DNA from: Buxus sempervirens | Lineage: Eukaryota; Streptophyta; Magnoliopsida; Buxales; Buxaceae | Length of the DNA stretch: 64,000 nucleotides | NCBI GenBank assembly: GCA_947561395.2 | Contig: OX387184.1 | Coordinates: 11,140,205-11,204,204, forward strand | Reading direction: 5' to 3' | Part shown: positions 1 to 12,659 of the stretch, piece by piece | Layout of the letters: the number at the start of each line of letters is the position of its first letter | Numbering within the stretch: position 1 is the first letter of the stretch | Translations under genes and position numbers: made by a program | Notes under the pieces: generated by a model | The model's database searches: none | What the model was told of the DNA's origin: nothing | Seen by the model: only the letters and a program-made list of their open reading frames with translations

Positions 1-783
1 ATGTATCCCGGTTTCTCAAATGTCTTGGTAAAATAGACAAATTTGGGTTAAATACATATACATGTTAACAGTGCACGTAAGCCCAGTTAGCCCTGCCCAA
101 ACCCAATCCATTGCCAACTCCAAGGCCGTTTCTTATGTAAATTAGGATTTATAAGTGGGAAGATTTCAATTTTTATATGATAATGTCTCTCTTCTTCGAT
201 CATCACTTTGAGCTATCTAATTGGATAAAAATTTACAGCTTCAAGAGGATGATCTCTGAAAGCGAAGTCCGTTCAATGGAGACTCCCATATTTGCCAACT
301 AACCACCGCACGTCAAATCGTATCGGTTCACGACTTTTAGTTGGATCCTCGCGCCAAGCTCGCTGGGCCACGGGCTGCTGGCTGATATCTTTGAATCCTT
401 GAGAAACTAATTAAACAAGAAAGCTTCCGGTCTTTCATTCTTAACCCAAGAATTAAAAAGAGAAAGAAGAAGTAACAGTAACAACTAACGACACCACGTG
501 CGTGGTCCCACCTGACTGCTGTCTGAGATCTAATATCAAATCGTTTTATGGGAATGAAATCGTATGAAATGTTTTCGTAAACTGTTGGTGAAGCGGTGGT
601 CGTGAGATGCTGCGATGTGGAATATTTCATGATCACTATTTTTTTATGTGTTATAAATGTATCAGGTGGGCCTCACATGAAAAAAAAGATATATGCTCCA
701 CGTAACAGTATCTCACAATTATATCAGGGAGCAAATCAAGAAAACATGACAAGACGATTTCAACTTTCAAACAGACGGGAAAC
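1..783. other. Intergenic spacer, no gene seen
   Basis: No open frame with family-like composition or splice structure is visible on either strand. The sequence is AT-rich with a palindromic CACGTG-type G-box near 496-507. It reads as the far-upstream flank of the gene starting at 1973, or plain intergenic DNA. Confidence 0.5.
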
Positions 784-987
784 TTGGTTTTTAGTGATAC
801 TTTTTCTACATAATTTATATTTAGTCATCAAATATTTGTTAATTGAGAATTAGTGATATTTTTTAAAATAATTTAGAATTAATATCATTTTACTGTTCAT
901 GAAGATTTTTTTCCGAAAATGCCCTCAAAAGACTTGCAAACTTCACTTGTAACAAAATGAGTAAAAAGGTTTTCAAAATCCTTTGAG

Positions 988-1592
988 GCTGTGTTTGGAA
1001 CCCTGGATTTGGGAAGAAAAGGAAAGAAAATGCTAAAATTTTCTTTTCTTTTGTTTGGTTTAGATGAAGTAAAATGAGATTTTCTCTCCCTCTTTCTCTC
1101 CAATGTAAAAAATTCTCTCTCTAAAAAGGTAGGAATTTTGAAAGAAAAAATAATTTATCATGAGTTATCACTATTCACACCACCCACCCACCCTACCATT
1201 AGCACCATCCACCACCATCACAACCTAACACCCACCACCACCTACCATCACCTGCCACCATCGCTAACCACCACCACCCATTACCACCACCGCCCACCAC
1301 CACCACAACCTCCCGCCACCACCACCACCACCACCCATCATTATCAAACACCACCCACCGTCATTACCACTACAACCTGCCATTACCATCACCCACTGCT
1401 GCCTGTCACCACCACCCACCACCATCGTCCACTACCCTAACCCATCATCTTACTAAAATATATATATATTTTTCTTCTCTTTTCTCATCTCATCCAAACA
1501 TCGGAAAAGAAAAGAAAATCAATATTTTTCTTTTTTTTTCTCTTCCTTTTTAACTTTCTTTTCTCCCCAAATCCAAGGTTCCAAACACTGCC
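988..1592. mobile_element. TIR element (family B) nested inside MITE A
   Basis: The left end reads GGCTGTGTTTGGAACCCTGG. The right end, reverse-complemented, reads GGCAGTGTTTGGAACCTTGG, and the similarity runs on for about 35 bp. This GG(C)TGTGTTTGG terminus is typical of plant Tourist-like non-autonomous elements. The interior holds a long ACC/CAC-rich tract. No coding capacity is credible. Confidence 0.5.
1165..1440. repeat. ACC/CAC-rich low-complexity tract
   Basis: Imperfect trinucleotide CAC/ACC repeats give almost pure C/A on one strand. A smaller tract of the same composition occurs at about 32530-32685. The open frame through it would be His/Thr/Pro only and is a by-product of the repeat. 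Confidence 0.8.
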
Positions 1593-1877
1593 AAAATATT
1601 TTTAGAAGAAATTCTTCATGAATAGTAAAATGATATTGATGTTCAATTATGTTAAAAAAGTATTATTAATTCTCAATTAACAAGAATCTGGTGACTAAAT
1701 CTGAATTATTTTGAAAAAGTATCACTACAAACCAATTCTCCAAAAAAATCCGTTGTTTAAATTTTAAAAGTTCTCTAACCACACGAGAAGCAATCGCAGC
1801 CGTTCATTCGCTTTAAAGACAGTCTATGCTCTCCTGGATTTGGGGACTAGGAGCGTTGATACGGGCGTTAAACAAAC

Positions 1878-2123
1878 ATGGACCAGACGCTGCGGAGTTC
1901 GAGGGGCTCTTACGTGGAAGGCGGTCCGAGTCCGGCGGAACGTCTCGGGATAGAAAGTAGGATAAACGCACCATGCCTGTGCCTTATGCATTTTCTATTA
2001 CGTCCTCCATTTCTCCATCTCTTCATTCCAGATTCCATTCTCGAGCGATCCGAGTTTCTTCTCCGCGACTGCGTGCTTCGACGCCTTCGATCAGTTTCCG
2101 CGTTCTTTGCTTATCTTTCTCAG
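1878..2123 (+). promoter_or_regulatory. Candidate upstream ORF overlapping the transit-peptide start
   Basis: An ATG at 1878 opens a frame (MDQTLRSSRG...) different from the one starting at 1973, and it overlaps that start. If transcription begins upstream of 1878, this uATG would be met first and could favour re-initiation at 1973 or at the internal Met at 3314. The transcription start is not visible, so this is a conditional call. Confidence 0.3.
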
Positions 2124-5100
2124 GTAACGTGCGAACAAACCCTAGAAATTTCTCCGTCGATCCGTCCATTTCTGTTCCCGAGCTTGCTGTTTTCCTTGGA
2201 GATCATGGTTCTCTCCTTGCGGTTATGAGACATTATTAGATTTATTAGATTTGTTCTTGTTGTTGAACCTTGATTCTTTTTCTTCCTTGAAGAAGTGTGT
2301 TTTCATTTTTGTTGTTTCGGTTGGATCTGTGATTTAGGTCTAAGAATATCTGTCTTCCTGTTTCCAAGGTTGCTTTGATGTAGGTCTTTTTGTTTTTGGT
2401 TATTTACGCTTGAAACGCTTTGAATCTGTTGATAATGTGGCATTTTAATTCGGCTGTACATAGTTTAACCGTTCATGTCTCATGATTGAATACCTGCTTG
2501 TACTCAATCAATTGTATTTCGAATTTGCATAAATTTTGTTGAATTTGATTTTCTTGTGTTCAGATGAAGCTTGTGAGGTAGTATTGGTATTATTTGCGGG
2601 AATATGATAGTTTACTCAAATCTGTTGGATAAAGGTTCAGCTATATTTTCCATAAACTGTTTTTTTTCAGTAACGTAATCTTGGAAGAAATTAGACTTAG
2701 ACCATATATTTGTCATTTCTGTTTGTTACATGGCCTTCATATCAGGCATTTTGTTGGCATTAATACTGATGTGTCGGTTATAGGCTTGTTGGTGGTGTTC
2801 CGTGGGTTATGGTCAGGGAATACTTTGCATGGATTGATGGTGTATGTTGGCTAGAACAAGATTGTGTTCTTACTACCCTACATATTACATGATAAGGATC
2901 TTTTATTAGTATTTTTAATTTTTAATTCAAATGCAGCATTGATATATGGGAAACCATATTAAATATTCCAAAACTTACTTATTGAAAATAAATTGTGTTT
3001 CAATCTTTGTTCTTTTAAACTGTGTCTGCATTACATGTGCAAAATAATCTAGGACTAAACAGAATCTCAGACCTGCATCAAGCTTTCAATGAATAAGTTG
3101 AATTATTCACAGAGATCTACCTTCTTGAGCTTGTCAGTGCTCTTTAGTATGTCATACTTACAAGTAATTAACACATTTTATATTTGCTACTTTTTTACAG
3201 GTCTCTCATGTTATATGGAATCCCATATTTTTCTGATAATTTAAGAACTCTTATACAAAACCATTGCTTGCCTTTCTCATGCAACCTGATTTTCCTGCAT
3301 GGTTATTTCAGATATGGATAGTCATGATGTTCCAACTCTGTATCCATCACACCGTTGTAAAACCCTTCACCTGGTTTGTGTCTTCTCTTTTTTGTTTCTC
3401 CAGTTGTTTGTTTCTATTCTACCTAATAAGTTGCTTGGTTAGTTGATAAGAATCTGTTACATATTTTGTAGACAGGATGCTTGAGATTATAATCTTTCTT
3501 GATTTTTCTTTATGATGTCCAAAGTTGTTGCATTCTTATAGAATCATCCATTCAGGTGAGGCATGCACAAGGGATTCACAATGTAGAAGGGGAAAAGGAT
3601 CATAAAGCTTACTTATCTCCAGAGCTTTTTGATGCACATCTTACTCCTCTGGGTTGGCAGCAGGTAATAGCCAGTCTCTTTTACTACCTTAAGCCCAGTT
3701 GTATGGACTCACACGGCATTTTTATTCTAAGAACTTTAGAATTTACATTGACATTTCTGTAAGAGAGAGTCCTGACTCCTGAATAACAATTATTTTTCTT
3801 CCCATTAACAAAAAAATCGTCAAAAAAATTCTGGTACTGTAACAGGTTGATAATTTGCGTAAGCATGTTCATCAATGTGGACTTTTAAGGAGGATTGAAT
3901 TAGTCGTTGCATCTCCTTTGCTAAGGTATTTAATTTCCGTCATTGCACACTCTTTTGTTAGCCTTTTTCCTTTTTGCCTTTTACTTGTTCACTTGATAGT
4001 AGCTCATAATCTAAATGTATGTTTATCTCAAACTTGTCTTCTGAACCTATTGGATCCATATCTAACTAGTTTGAATAAATTTCCGCTAGTTGAAACCATC
4101 ATGTATTGTTTTTATAAGTTACTCCCCAACTGAGATTTAGATCCTGATTTTATTTTATAATTTCGGATTCAGGTGTTTTATAACTTACTCCTTCAATGCT
4201 TTAGTTGAGGACAAATTCAAAGTCCTTAAATACTTTTTCCGTTTCCATTCAAATCTCTTAAACTCTTATTTCTTATCATTTTATTGAGCTGATGTTTCCA
4301 ATCCTAAACATCAGGCTTTTGAAGCACCATATTAGGTATCATCAAACTCTGACTGTGTAAAATAAAAGGGTTTACCCCTTGAGGTTTTTGATAATCCCAA
4401 TTCCTCCCTGACAGAAATTTTGGTATTCAAGGCAGAAATAAAGCTTTTTATTTTTAAATGTAAATAAGAGGGGCAAATTTGACAATTAAACATTTTATCA
4501 GTCAAAAATTTAACAGTCCAACCTCTAAAAGGAGGAGATTGTTACAGACAAAAAACCTCAAGGTTGTAAACTGGTATTTAGAACCTTAGGGGGGAAGCGG
4601 GGTTGTCAGAAACCTCAAGGGCATAAACTGTAAATATCCCAAAAAAATTATAAATGACAAATAATCTAATGCATCTACTGTTACCATTTCAATCAGTTCA
4701 TTTTCTTGATTAGCTGGGTTTCATGGTTTCCATTTCTAGTGCTGTTTTTGTGAGTTGTGAAATATGGGTTTCATGATAATAAAAAATGTTAAGTTTGTTT
4801 GAGTTCTTCAATTTTTGTTTTGTTTTTTTTTTTTTTTTTCGCAAAACCCTTCTCTTAATAAGATGAAGCTTTGCTCTTTGGGGTGGTGGAGGTGTGAATT
4901 TGGACTTTGTGAAGTTTCGGGTTGCATGGTTTGACGAATTCCTATAACTCTTCTGGGAATCCAGTTGGAGCTAGGATATAAGTCCATGACAGTTTGGATG
5001 CTATGGTGGGCCACTTGGAAAGGAAGCTGGAAAGTTGTAAAAGCAGCCATTTTTTAGAAAGGGTGAAATTACTTTTAATAAGAGCAGTTTGGCAAGATTA

Positions 5101-8100
5101 CCTACAGCTTTCTTCTCTACTTTGATAATACCTACTGAAGTTGCTATCCAAATTGAATGGCTATAGGAGTTATTATGGAGTGGGGTGGAAGGAGAAAATA
5201 GGTTATATTTAATCAATTCGTAGATATTTACAGACTTCCTGAGGAAGAGGATTGGGAACTGGGCCTATAGTTAGATTTAACAACACTCTACTAGGTGATG
5301 ACTGCAAAGTTATAGTGAGGAAGGGATCGCTTTGTGGAGGAGAGTCATTGTTTCCAAGTATGGGAGTGCGAATTGGGACCTATCCATTGTAGGAGCTTTT
5401 TGAGGTTGGGTGAGAAGCCATTGTAGTAGTTGGGAATCTATCTTGAAGGGAATTAAGTTTTAGTAGGGGATGGTCTATAGGTTTGTTTTTGTGAGGATAT
5501 TTGGTCCAATGATAGGCTCCTCATGCAATAGTCTTTATGTTTATATGGTGGTTGATCATAAGGGGCATTGGATAACTGATCCAATGGCTAGTGAGGTTCC
5601 ATGGTGAAAGCCATTTAGATGATCACTCTTTGGCTGAGAATTGGATTCATCGTAAACATGTATTTGTTGCTGGCATTTATCAAGGTGGTAGAGGACTTGG
5701 AATGCGGAAGATCTATATTTTTTCCTTTAATTCCTTGAATCAGCAGGTTTTTTTTCATTTTGCTCTTTTAGAATTCATTCAGAAGATTCAGATTTCGTTG
5801 AAGATGGCTATTTTTCTTTAGATAGTCTCCTGAATCTAAATTCTCATAGTTCTCATCTAGCTAGTAGGGGCTGGTTGCTCCCAAAGGTTTGAAGCTTCAG
5901 TCCCTCTAGACGTTTTGCCCAAGGCTTGGAACGAAATGTCAGCAGCACACCTTCGAAGGAAGGAATTTTTTATTTTTGTTGGCAAAAACCAGCAAAACTG
6001 GAATTTCCCAAAAAAAATTTTTGGTTTATTTTTGTTATGTTTTGAGGATCGACTTGGGGGTCAAAATGCATTGCATTGCCAAAACCATGTATATTTGAAA
6101 AAAGTTGAACTCGTTACTGCTCTCATAGTACAATCCTCTTCCTGCTCAGCTGCCTTTCTCCTTTGTCCACAGAGACACAATGTGGGACTGGTGCCAACAG
6201 TTCGTCAAAGAAACAGAATGTATATCTGACCTTCTCCTTGTCCTGAAGCTTCCTCTTACTGTCTTTTTCAGTTTTGGCTCTGCCTGCAAACGGCAGTCCC
6301 ACATTTTGCCTCTGTGGACAAAGGAGAAAGGAAAATACCATTACAACTGCCATGGATATACATTGGCTGTTTGTGGCTTATGTTTGAACAAGTTCTGAAG
6401 CATATGATATTGCCTTGTTACTTTTTTTATTCTTAACTCTCTTTTTTTTTACAACTGCATTACAGGACCATGCAAACGGCAGTTGGAGTGTTTGGAGGTG
6501 AGGCATACACAGACGGGACAGATGTACCACTCATGGTGGTGAATGCAGGGAATTGTGATCGTCCTGCAATTTCCAGTTTCAATTCTCCACCTTTTATAGC
6601 TGTAGAGCTTTGTCGAGAGCATTTGGTATGACTTTTGAATATAATAATATATATATATATTTTATGATTTCCTTTTTTAACTATTATAGTGGCCAAGTTT
6701 TATGGATTGTTACAATGCTATGCTTTCTGTCAAGTATTTGATGGTTTTATGCATCTCATCAGATTTATGAACTTATTTGTTCAATCAGTTTTTGCGTGTG
6801 AAACTTACTTTAATTGGTACTTAATTGTCCAATATGGGCACAATATGATTATTTAAAGTCTGTCAAACTTTGTGTGTGCATATGCATGTATTGCTAAACT
6901 AGGATCCAGATATCCACTTAAGGGAATATCTAATTTAAGTTATTATATGAGCATATGGATGGTTACACTGTCCAGCGAATCTGCAAGGTTATCTTGTGGC
7001 TTCACAGTCCCTCCAGTTGAATACTTTATATGGAAGTTGGTGCTTGACAAAATTTTAATTGTGAGCTATCTAATTTTGCATATGATTATGTCGAATAGTT
7101 TTGTTTCATACAAGGACTCTGAGGAAAGCTTTTGCCACTTCCTTACATGATTAGCTTGCAAGCTCTATTTAGAGATTGTTTCTATCTATTATTGGAGTTT
7201 TCTTGGTGCTGCCAAATTTCATGGTCTTGGAGTTCTTTTCTATACTTCAAACTTGTAGTTCAATTGGTCAATTCCTAGTTGATTGTTCTTCTCTTCTTAA
7301 GGAATTCAATGGAGTATTAAAGATTTTACTGCAACCAATAAGCAGAATTATCAGAAAGGATGATTCTTCCTTTTTCCTTTGTTCTCTGCACATATATATG
7401 TTATAATTATGCGTAACTTTTGTTACTGATCGTTAACACTCAATCAGTTCCGTGTAGGCTTCTTATTGGATTGATATCTGGTGAGATTTTAAGACTAAAA
7501 CTTGGCAAAACTGGAGTCTGTATTAGAATGAAAGTAGTGCAGGAAGCTATTGTAGTCTCAGTTCCAGCAACAGAAAATTTAACCGTCTATAGCTTTGCAT
7601 TTGCCAGTTCATTTTGGATGAAATTTGTAAGTTAGCGAAGATTGACTCTACTTTGTATACCATTTGAAGTACATGGATGAGCACAAGTAGGATTTTGAAC
7701 AGGATCATGGTTTAGAAACATAATTTGTAACATGCTTTAAATCATTGTCCAATATCACCATGGATAGATAACTGAAAATTGTATTAAATCATAGAAATTC
7801 AAAAGAAAATAGCTGAACGAAGTGTGTGCTGAAGGATTCAACCATGAAACTGTCCTAAAGTGGAAGCCCAAAAGAAAGGTGCATATAAAAGCTTTTTTAA
7901 CTTCATCGACATCCGTTGCCTTCTCTTCAAACATGTGCATATTGTGTTCTTCCCATTCTACCCAGAATATTACGAAGGGGTTAACCTTCGCAGCCTAATA
8001 ATTGTTCCATTAACTGATCTCTAAGCTAAAGAACTGGGTACAAACTTCTAGGCATAACCTTACCAATGCTATATTTGTTCAGCAAAAGATACACACTTTA

Positions 8101-11100
8101 TGGACAGCAAAGCAGAAGATGATCGGTGGTTTCTTCATCATATTTACAATGGACAATGAAGGAGAACATTAAATATAGGGGCATCCTAAATCCCAAAATA
8201 TTTTCCCATTACACTGGTCAATAGTATCCCCCCATTTTCTTGTTGACTCAAAAATTTTCTTTCTACAGGCTTTTGCCAACCTTTTCTTTTAGTGGTATGT
8301 TCATCAAGCGACTTTATTACAATGTAAGGTTGCATGTGTGGGAGAAAGTATGCTGGAATTCTTATTCAAAATGGCAAAGCTGTACTAAAATAAATGTAAA
8401 TGTACCAACCCCTTACAAGCTTCTTTTGGTGCATATTATCTCCCAGAGTTGGTGTAATTGCTTGAATTTGTGACTCGCTTTCATATTGTTTCTTTCAAAT
8501 GCACATTGTTTGAGCTGTGAATTATTCTTTGCTGGAAATCTCTTAGTATCCTTGAAGCATTGATAGTAAAGGCTGTCTTTCCTTGCATGTTATTAATCAT
8601 TTTTTGTCAGAACTCTTTCCGCCCCTGTTTAATTGCTTCTGTTGCTTACTTTGACTGCAGGGAGTTCATCCATGTGATAAGAGAAGAAGCGTTAGCGAGT
8701 ATCAGCATCTATTTCCTGCCATTGATTTTTCACTGGCAAGTGCCTTTTTTTACTTGTACATATTCTATTCACGAGTAGTGATTTAATTTCCCTATTTTAT
8801 TGTGTTACCCATTGTTTGCTGACTAAAGGCTCTACTTTAAGCTAATAGAAATACTCTGGATTAAATTCGAATTTATGTCCAGATAGAAAATGACGACGAC
8901 ATTTTGTGGAAGGCCAACATTAGAGAAGGAAATGATGAAGTTGCTGCCAGGGGAATGAAGTTCTTGAACTGGTAAATGCATTTTTTAATTGTCTCAATGT
9001 TGGGTTGAACCTAACTGTCATATATTAATAAAATGCATGTTGATCATTCTAGTCACTATAAAAATTAAAGGTTTATGAACTCACATGCTTAGTGGGAGTA
9101 TTTTTAAAATCATCCGAGTCTTATGACTTGAGATTTGCCTCAAGTTGAGGCTTAAGAAGAACGCACCAAAGCTTAAATGCAAAGCTTTTCCCCTAATGTT
9201 CATTTAAGGTCCATCCTCTTATGCTTATAGCAAATTTAAGAGTTAAATGAGGCTCAATTTTTGTTTATTGGGATCGTCTTATGTCTGAGGTTTCCTCCTC
9301 ATACAGTACATAAAATTTGGGTTAACTTCACAAAAGTGGAGACATAATTTATTTTTACTTTTAAAGTGGTAGCGAATAATGAAGTTAAAGATAACTAAAT
9401 CTACATTAACAGGTCTTAAAGCATTGTGAGGCTCCATTTCGTATCAACTGGACAATTGTAAAAGTTGAAGAAACTTGAGGACCTTTTCTTTTCTTTTCTT
9501 TTTTTCTCGTTTTTTTTTGGTTATATTATTAGCACTATGGTAGTACTATGATAAACAGAGAAGTACAAATGTAAAAGAGATTTGAGGACTAACCTTCAAT
9601 ATCCTTTTCGTAACACCAACTACCTCCTAAATTTTTTCTTAGTTGTATCAATGAATGACATATTCCAGGTCTTTATGTGTTCCATTTAAATGCTTGCTTG
9701 CAAGGATTGTGCTTCACATTCTTGTAATGTTAAACATTTCACTTTATGCATATGTTTAGTAATATGGGGTTCTCTATATGGAATTATATGCAAAACAACA
9801 TGTAATCTGTGCCTTCACATTTAGAAATCTTGAATTATACAATTATATTATATCATTCAATATAATATTATGTACTAAGAAATAGCTCAAATATATATAA
9901 TAAGGAATTACAAGATAAAACACCATGGTATCTCATTGTTAGAAGTAGGATGCACAAATAAATGCCTAAAAAATAAACTAAGGAATCAACAAAAATCAAT
10001 GTATAAATTTGCTGCTGTACTTTTCAACTTAAATAATTCAGTTAGAAGAAAGAATTCAAGAAAAAAGGTGAAAAATCATTCTGTTTCAGAAAACGACTTC
10101 AAAGATTGGTCATAAGCTAAAAACAACTTGAAAAAGAATAAACTCAAATGAAGTTATACTTTCACTTCTTCTAGAACTTAAGATTGAAGCTAGGCATTCA
10201 TTTGTGGACTTCCTTACTCTTGTAATTTGATATCTGCCATGAATTGGATGAATGAGTAGTTTCCAAGAAAATTACAGTTAGATGACCATCTGACTGCTTA
10301 ATGTATGTCTTTTGTCTAGTCACCGTTTCATAAATTTTGTCTTCATAAATAATTTGGCAGGCATTACATACATATTCACTATTTTGAAAACTATTTCTAC
10401 ATGGAAGCTTAATGAACTTAACAATTTTTCTGTTCAGGTTGTCGACACGGAAAGAGAAGGAGATTGCAATTGTTACCCATAGTGGTTTTTTGTATCATAC
10501 TCTAAGTGCATTTGGAAATGATTGTCATCCATTTATTAAGAAAGAAATTTGCAAACAGTAAGTGTTTTTCACAATGAATTTTGTTTTAGTTTGCATAGAA
10601 ATAAGCTTTTAGCTCAAACTCTTGGTTTGCTAGATGCGACACCCCCCTTGGTGAATGCACAATGTAATTCCAGTTTGTTAGCTTAGCTCTCCTCCATTCC
10701 CTCTTTTCTTGGTTGTTGGAGCATTAGCTTTTTACTTTTTAGCAAATTACTCTCTTTATTTCTTGTGTTGATAGACAGTTGCTGTTCTTTTGAGTAGTTT
10801 CTGCATTTTTCTCAATCACTATTATTTCTTTAAAATGAGCCACTAAAAATAAAAAAGGTAACTGCTTAATTTTACTTGTCAGCATTTATCATTCAGTCAT
10901 GCAACATACTTGATTGTTACTAAAGTAAAATACTGAATGTAAAAGGTGACATGCTCATTTTGTTCTCTCTTTTCTCTTTACTTCTTTTTTGTGCCAGATT
11001 TTTCTTCATGTTTACCCAGGGGCATGAGATGAGGAAATTTGGAAACAACCTGACCTATATGTTATATTCTTTTAGCTCTTGAAACCTTGTAATATTCATT

Positions 11101-11582
11101 ATTAACAGTACTGATAAGGAAAAAAAAATCTATTGAAGGGTCCTCACTCTGACAAATACACAAATATGTGACAAAACTGGAATGCATGTGAGCTCAGTTA
11201 AGCAAAGAAGTTGATATGTGCTGGCATGTAACACGTGTGTGCTGTGTGCATGTGCATGAATTTCAATATTATTCTATACATGTGTTTTATGTAACTGATC
11301 AGTGTCTTTTTTTTTTTCTAACTTCTTACAGCTTTGCCAATTGTGAGCTGCGTTCAATGGTCATTGTTGACAGAAGGTGTGTGCATGACTCCCAAGACAT
11401 TAAAGAATATTTTCTGTTCTAACCTTTTTTAGGGTTTTGGTTTTGATTTTCTTCTTAACTGCAGTATGATAGGGTCAGAATCATCCACCACTAATTATCC
11501 TGGAAAGATTCCTGGTGGCCCTGATGCCCCAAGTGGTGTCACAAATGCAAAGCTCTTGGAGGAGCCCAATTCATCAGTCTAA
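1973..11582 (+). CDS. Phosphoglycerate mutase-like protein (histidine phosphatase superfamily), with plastid-type presequence
   Basis: I read ten coding exons: 1973-2123, 3312-3373, 3556-3663, 3846-3925, 6466-6625, 8661-8735, 8883-8971, 10438-10557, 11332-11376 and 11465-11582. All phases agree and give about 335 aa. The catalytic motif LVRHAQGIHNVEGEK spans the exon 2/3 junction, and the nucleophile is the His of RHA. Other family marks are LTPLGWQQ, VASPLLRTMQTA, ELCREHLGVHPCDKR and AIVTHSGFLYHT (second catalytic His). This is the plant PGM-like family related to Arabidopsis At5g64460. Members are dPGM-fold proteins, and their true substrate is mostly unproven. Exon 1 encodes about 50 residues rich in Ser and Arg with no Asp/Glu, so a chloroplast transit peptide is inferred. 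Starting instead at Met 3314 gives about 284 aa, the usual cytosolic length. Intron 6 (8736-8882) begins with GC. Intron 4 (2.5 kb) holds a LINE relic, a foldback element and an inverted repeat. Confidence 0.88.
4366..4640. mobile_element. Foldback MITE-like element in intron 4 of the PGM-like gene
   Basis: The left arm (GGGTTTACCCCTTGAGGTTT, from about 4368) matches the inverted right arm, which carries CCTCAAGGGCATAAACTGTA and ends near 4640. The CCTTGAGGTTTCTGA core also occurs in the larger palindrome at 60179-60614, suggesting one family. There is no coding capacity. Confidence 0.5.
4860..5830 (+). mobile_element. Degenerate LINE (non-LTR) reverse transcriptase C-terminal relic
   Basis: Conceptual translation across several frames recovers the typical plant L1-type region after the RT domain. 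Examples are LLWSGVEGE (family LLW.G..), LWRRVIVSKYG (family LWRRVI..KYG) and W..ILKGI. Many stops and frameshifts separate these pieces, so it is long dead. It lies in the same orientation as the host gene inside intron 3926-6465. Confidence 0.6.
6151..6333. repeat. Inverted repeat in intron 4 of the PGM-like gene
   Basis: Near-identical inverted arms of about 35-40 nt sit at 6151-6190 and 6294-6333 (CCTTTCTCCTTTGTCCACAG with its complement CTGTGGACAAAGGAGAAAGG). They are separated by about 100 nt and lie just upstream of the exon at 6466. They could fold into a stem in the pre-mRNA. Confidence 0.65.
8736..8882 (+). other. GC-AG intron (PGM-like gene intron 6)
   Basis: The exon ends ...TTTTCACTG and the next bases are GCAAGTGCC; the acceptor is TCCAG at 8882. 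GCAAGT is the known consensus of GC-type donors. No GT donor nearby keeps the conserved AIDFSL/IEND junction in frame. Confidence 0.8.
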
Positions 11583-12659
11583 TTTGAAAGCAGATGAACA
11601 GTCCAATACACATAAGTATCAATTTTGGCAATTCTTACGGAGGTGCCCCACCATTTGGCACATGCCAAGGGTTATGGAAGGCATTCCATCTCTTATTTTA
11701 CTGGAAGGGAACAGTGCCAGTTAGCTTGTGATTCTTTTTGGGGTGAGGAACAAGAAGAAGCAGTCGGTAATCTCAGCTAAATAGAATCTTCAATTATTGG
11801 ACTAGAAATACACTTTTCGTGTTTGACGAATTCATTATAAAGCAAAAGACAAGAAGATTCTTCTTTCAGAAGCATCAAACGAAATGCTGTCATTCATACA
11901 GTAAAAGGAAAAAAAAGGGTTATCCTTCAGATGGTGGTTTGTTATTTAAAGAATTCTGTTTCAAAGACATCGACATTTTGGCACTCTATATCGCTTCCTA
12001 TATATTGATTGGCCCATCATAAGAATATGGTATAGATAAAGCAAGCCTTTTCTTTTAATCTCTTCTTCAGTTTCTTTCCGCTGTAAGAATTGGAACTGTA
12101 CTGGAATTGGGCAGTGAGATATTATTGTTTAACAGCAATGTGTTTATTTGGGAGGTTTACTAAAACTCCCACACGTTTTGCTGATCAAGAGAAACTACGG
12201 ATTGAAGGGATACGTGGTGGAAGGCGGTGTTCACATTAGCAGTCTTTAAAAAGAAAGGCGTAGAGAGAATGATGCTGATCAGCTCTCCTGGGGAAGATAA
12301 TGGAATTATTTATGCAAAAACTTCTACAAGTGATGCTATCTGGGTGTGAGCGGTTCTTGGAGTGAAGGAAGCCCCAAGAACACTATGATCTTGACATGAA
12401 AGATTGGACGAGGAAGTCTTTATGGAACAGAAAGATATTGTTTATACAGCAGCTTACGCTACACAATTACTTGCCCAGTGTTAATCAAAAGTCATAACTT
12501 ACTCTCGTCATTCAGTAGAGGCTTTCTACGGTAGGTACGCTTGAGAGAGAATTTAGAAATGACAATTTGGCCTTATATACCTACTTAGGTCGCCCATATG
12601 CAAGCAATCTTAGATATTAGCGAGAACGTCGCTATCAAAACCATTCGCTGCAGCTGATC

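Larger units (their letters stand above)
784..1735. mobile_element. Foldback MITE (family A), split by a second TIR element
   Basis: The two ends are inverted copies of each other. TTGGTTTTTAGTGATAC near 784 matches the reverse complement of the sequence ending near 1735, and similarity continues for about 180 bp inward on each side (the AATTGAGAATTA and ATCATTTTACTGTTCATGAA blocks recur inverted). A compact 293-bp relative sits at 37819-38111. Here the centre is interrupted by another inverted-repeat element at about 988-1592. No transposase is present, so this is a non-autonomous element. No convincing target-site duplication was found. Confidence 0.6.

Noticed and set aside
337-853. Two ORFs of 85-99 codons near the left edge
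   Set aside because: Low-complexity, no family resemblance, and overlapping on opposite strands in AT-rich spacer.
1138-1440. Open frame of 100 codons rich in His, Thr and Pro
   Set aside because: It is the translation of an ACC/CAC trinucleotide-like tract inside a TIR element, with no domain, no conserved start context and no splice structure.
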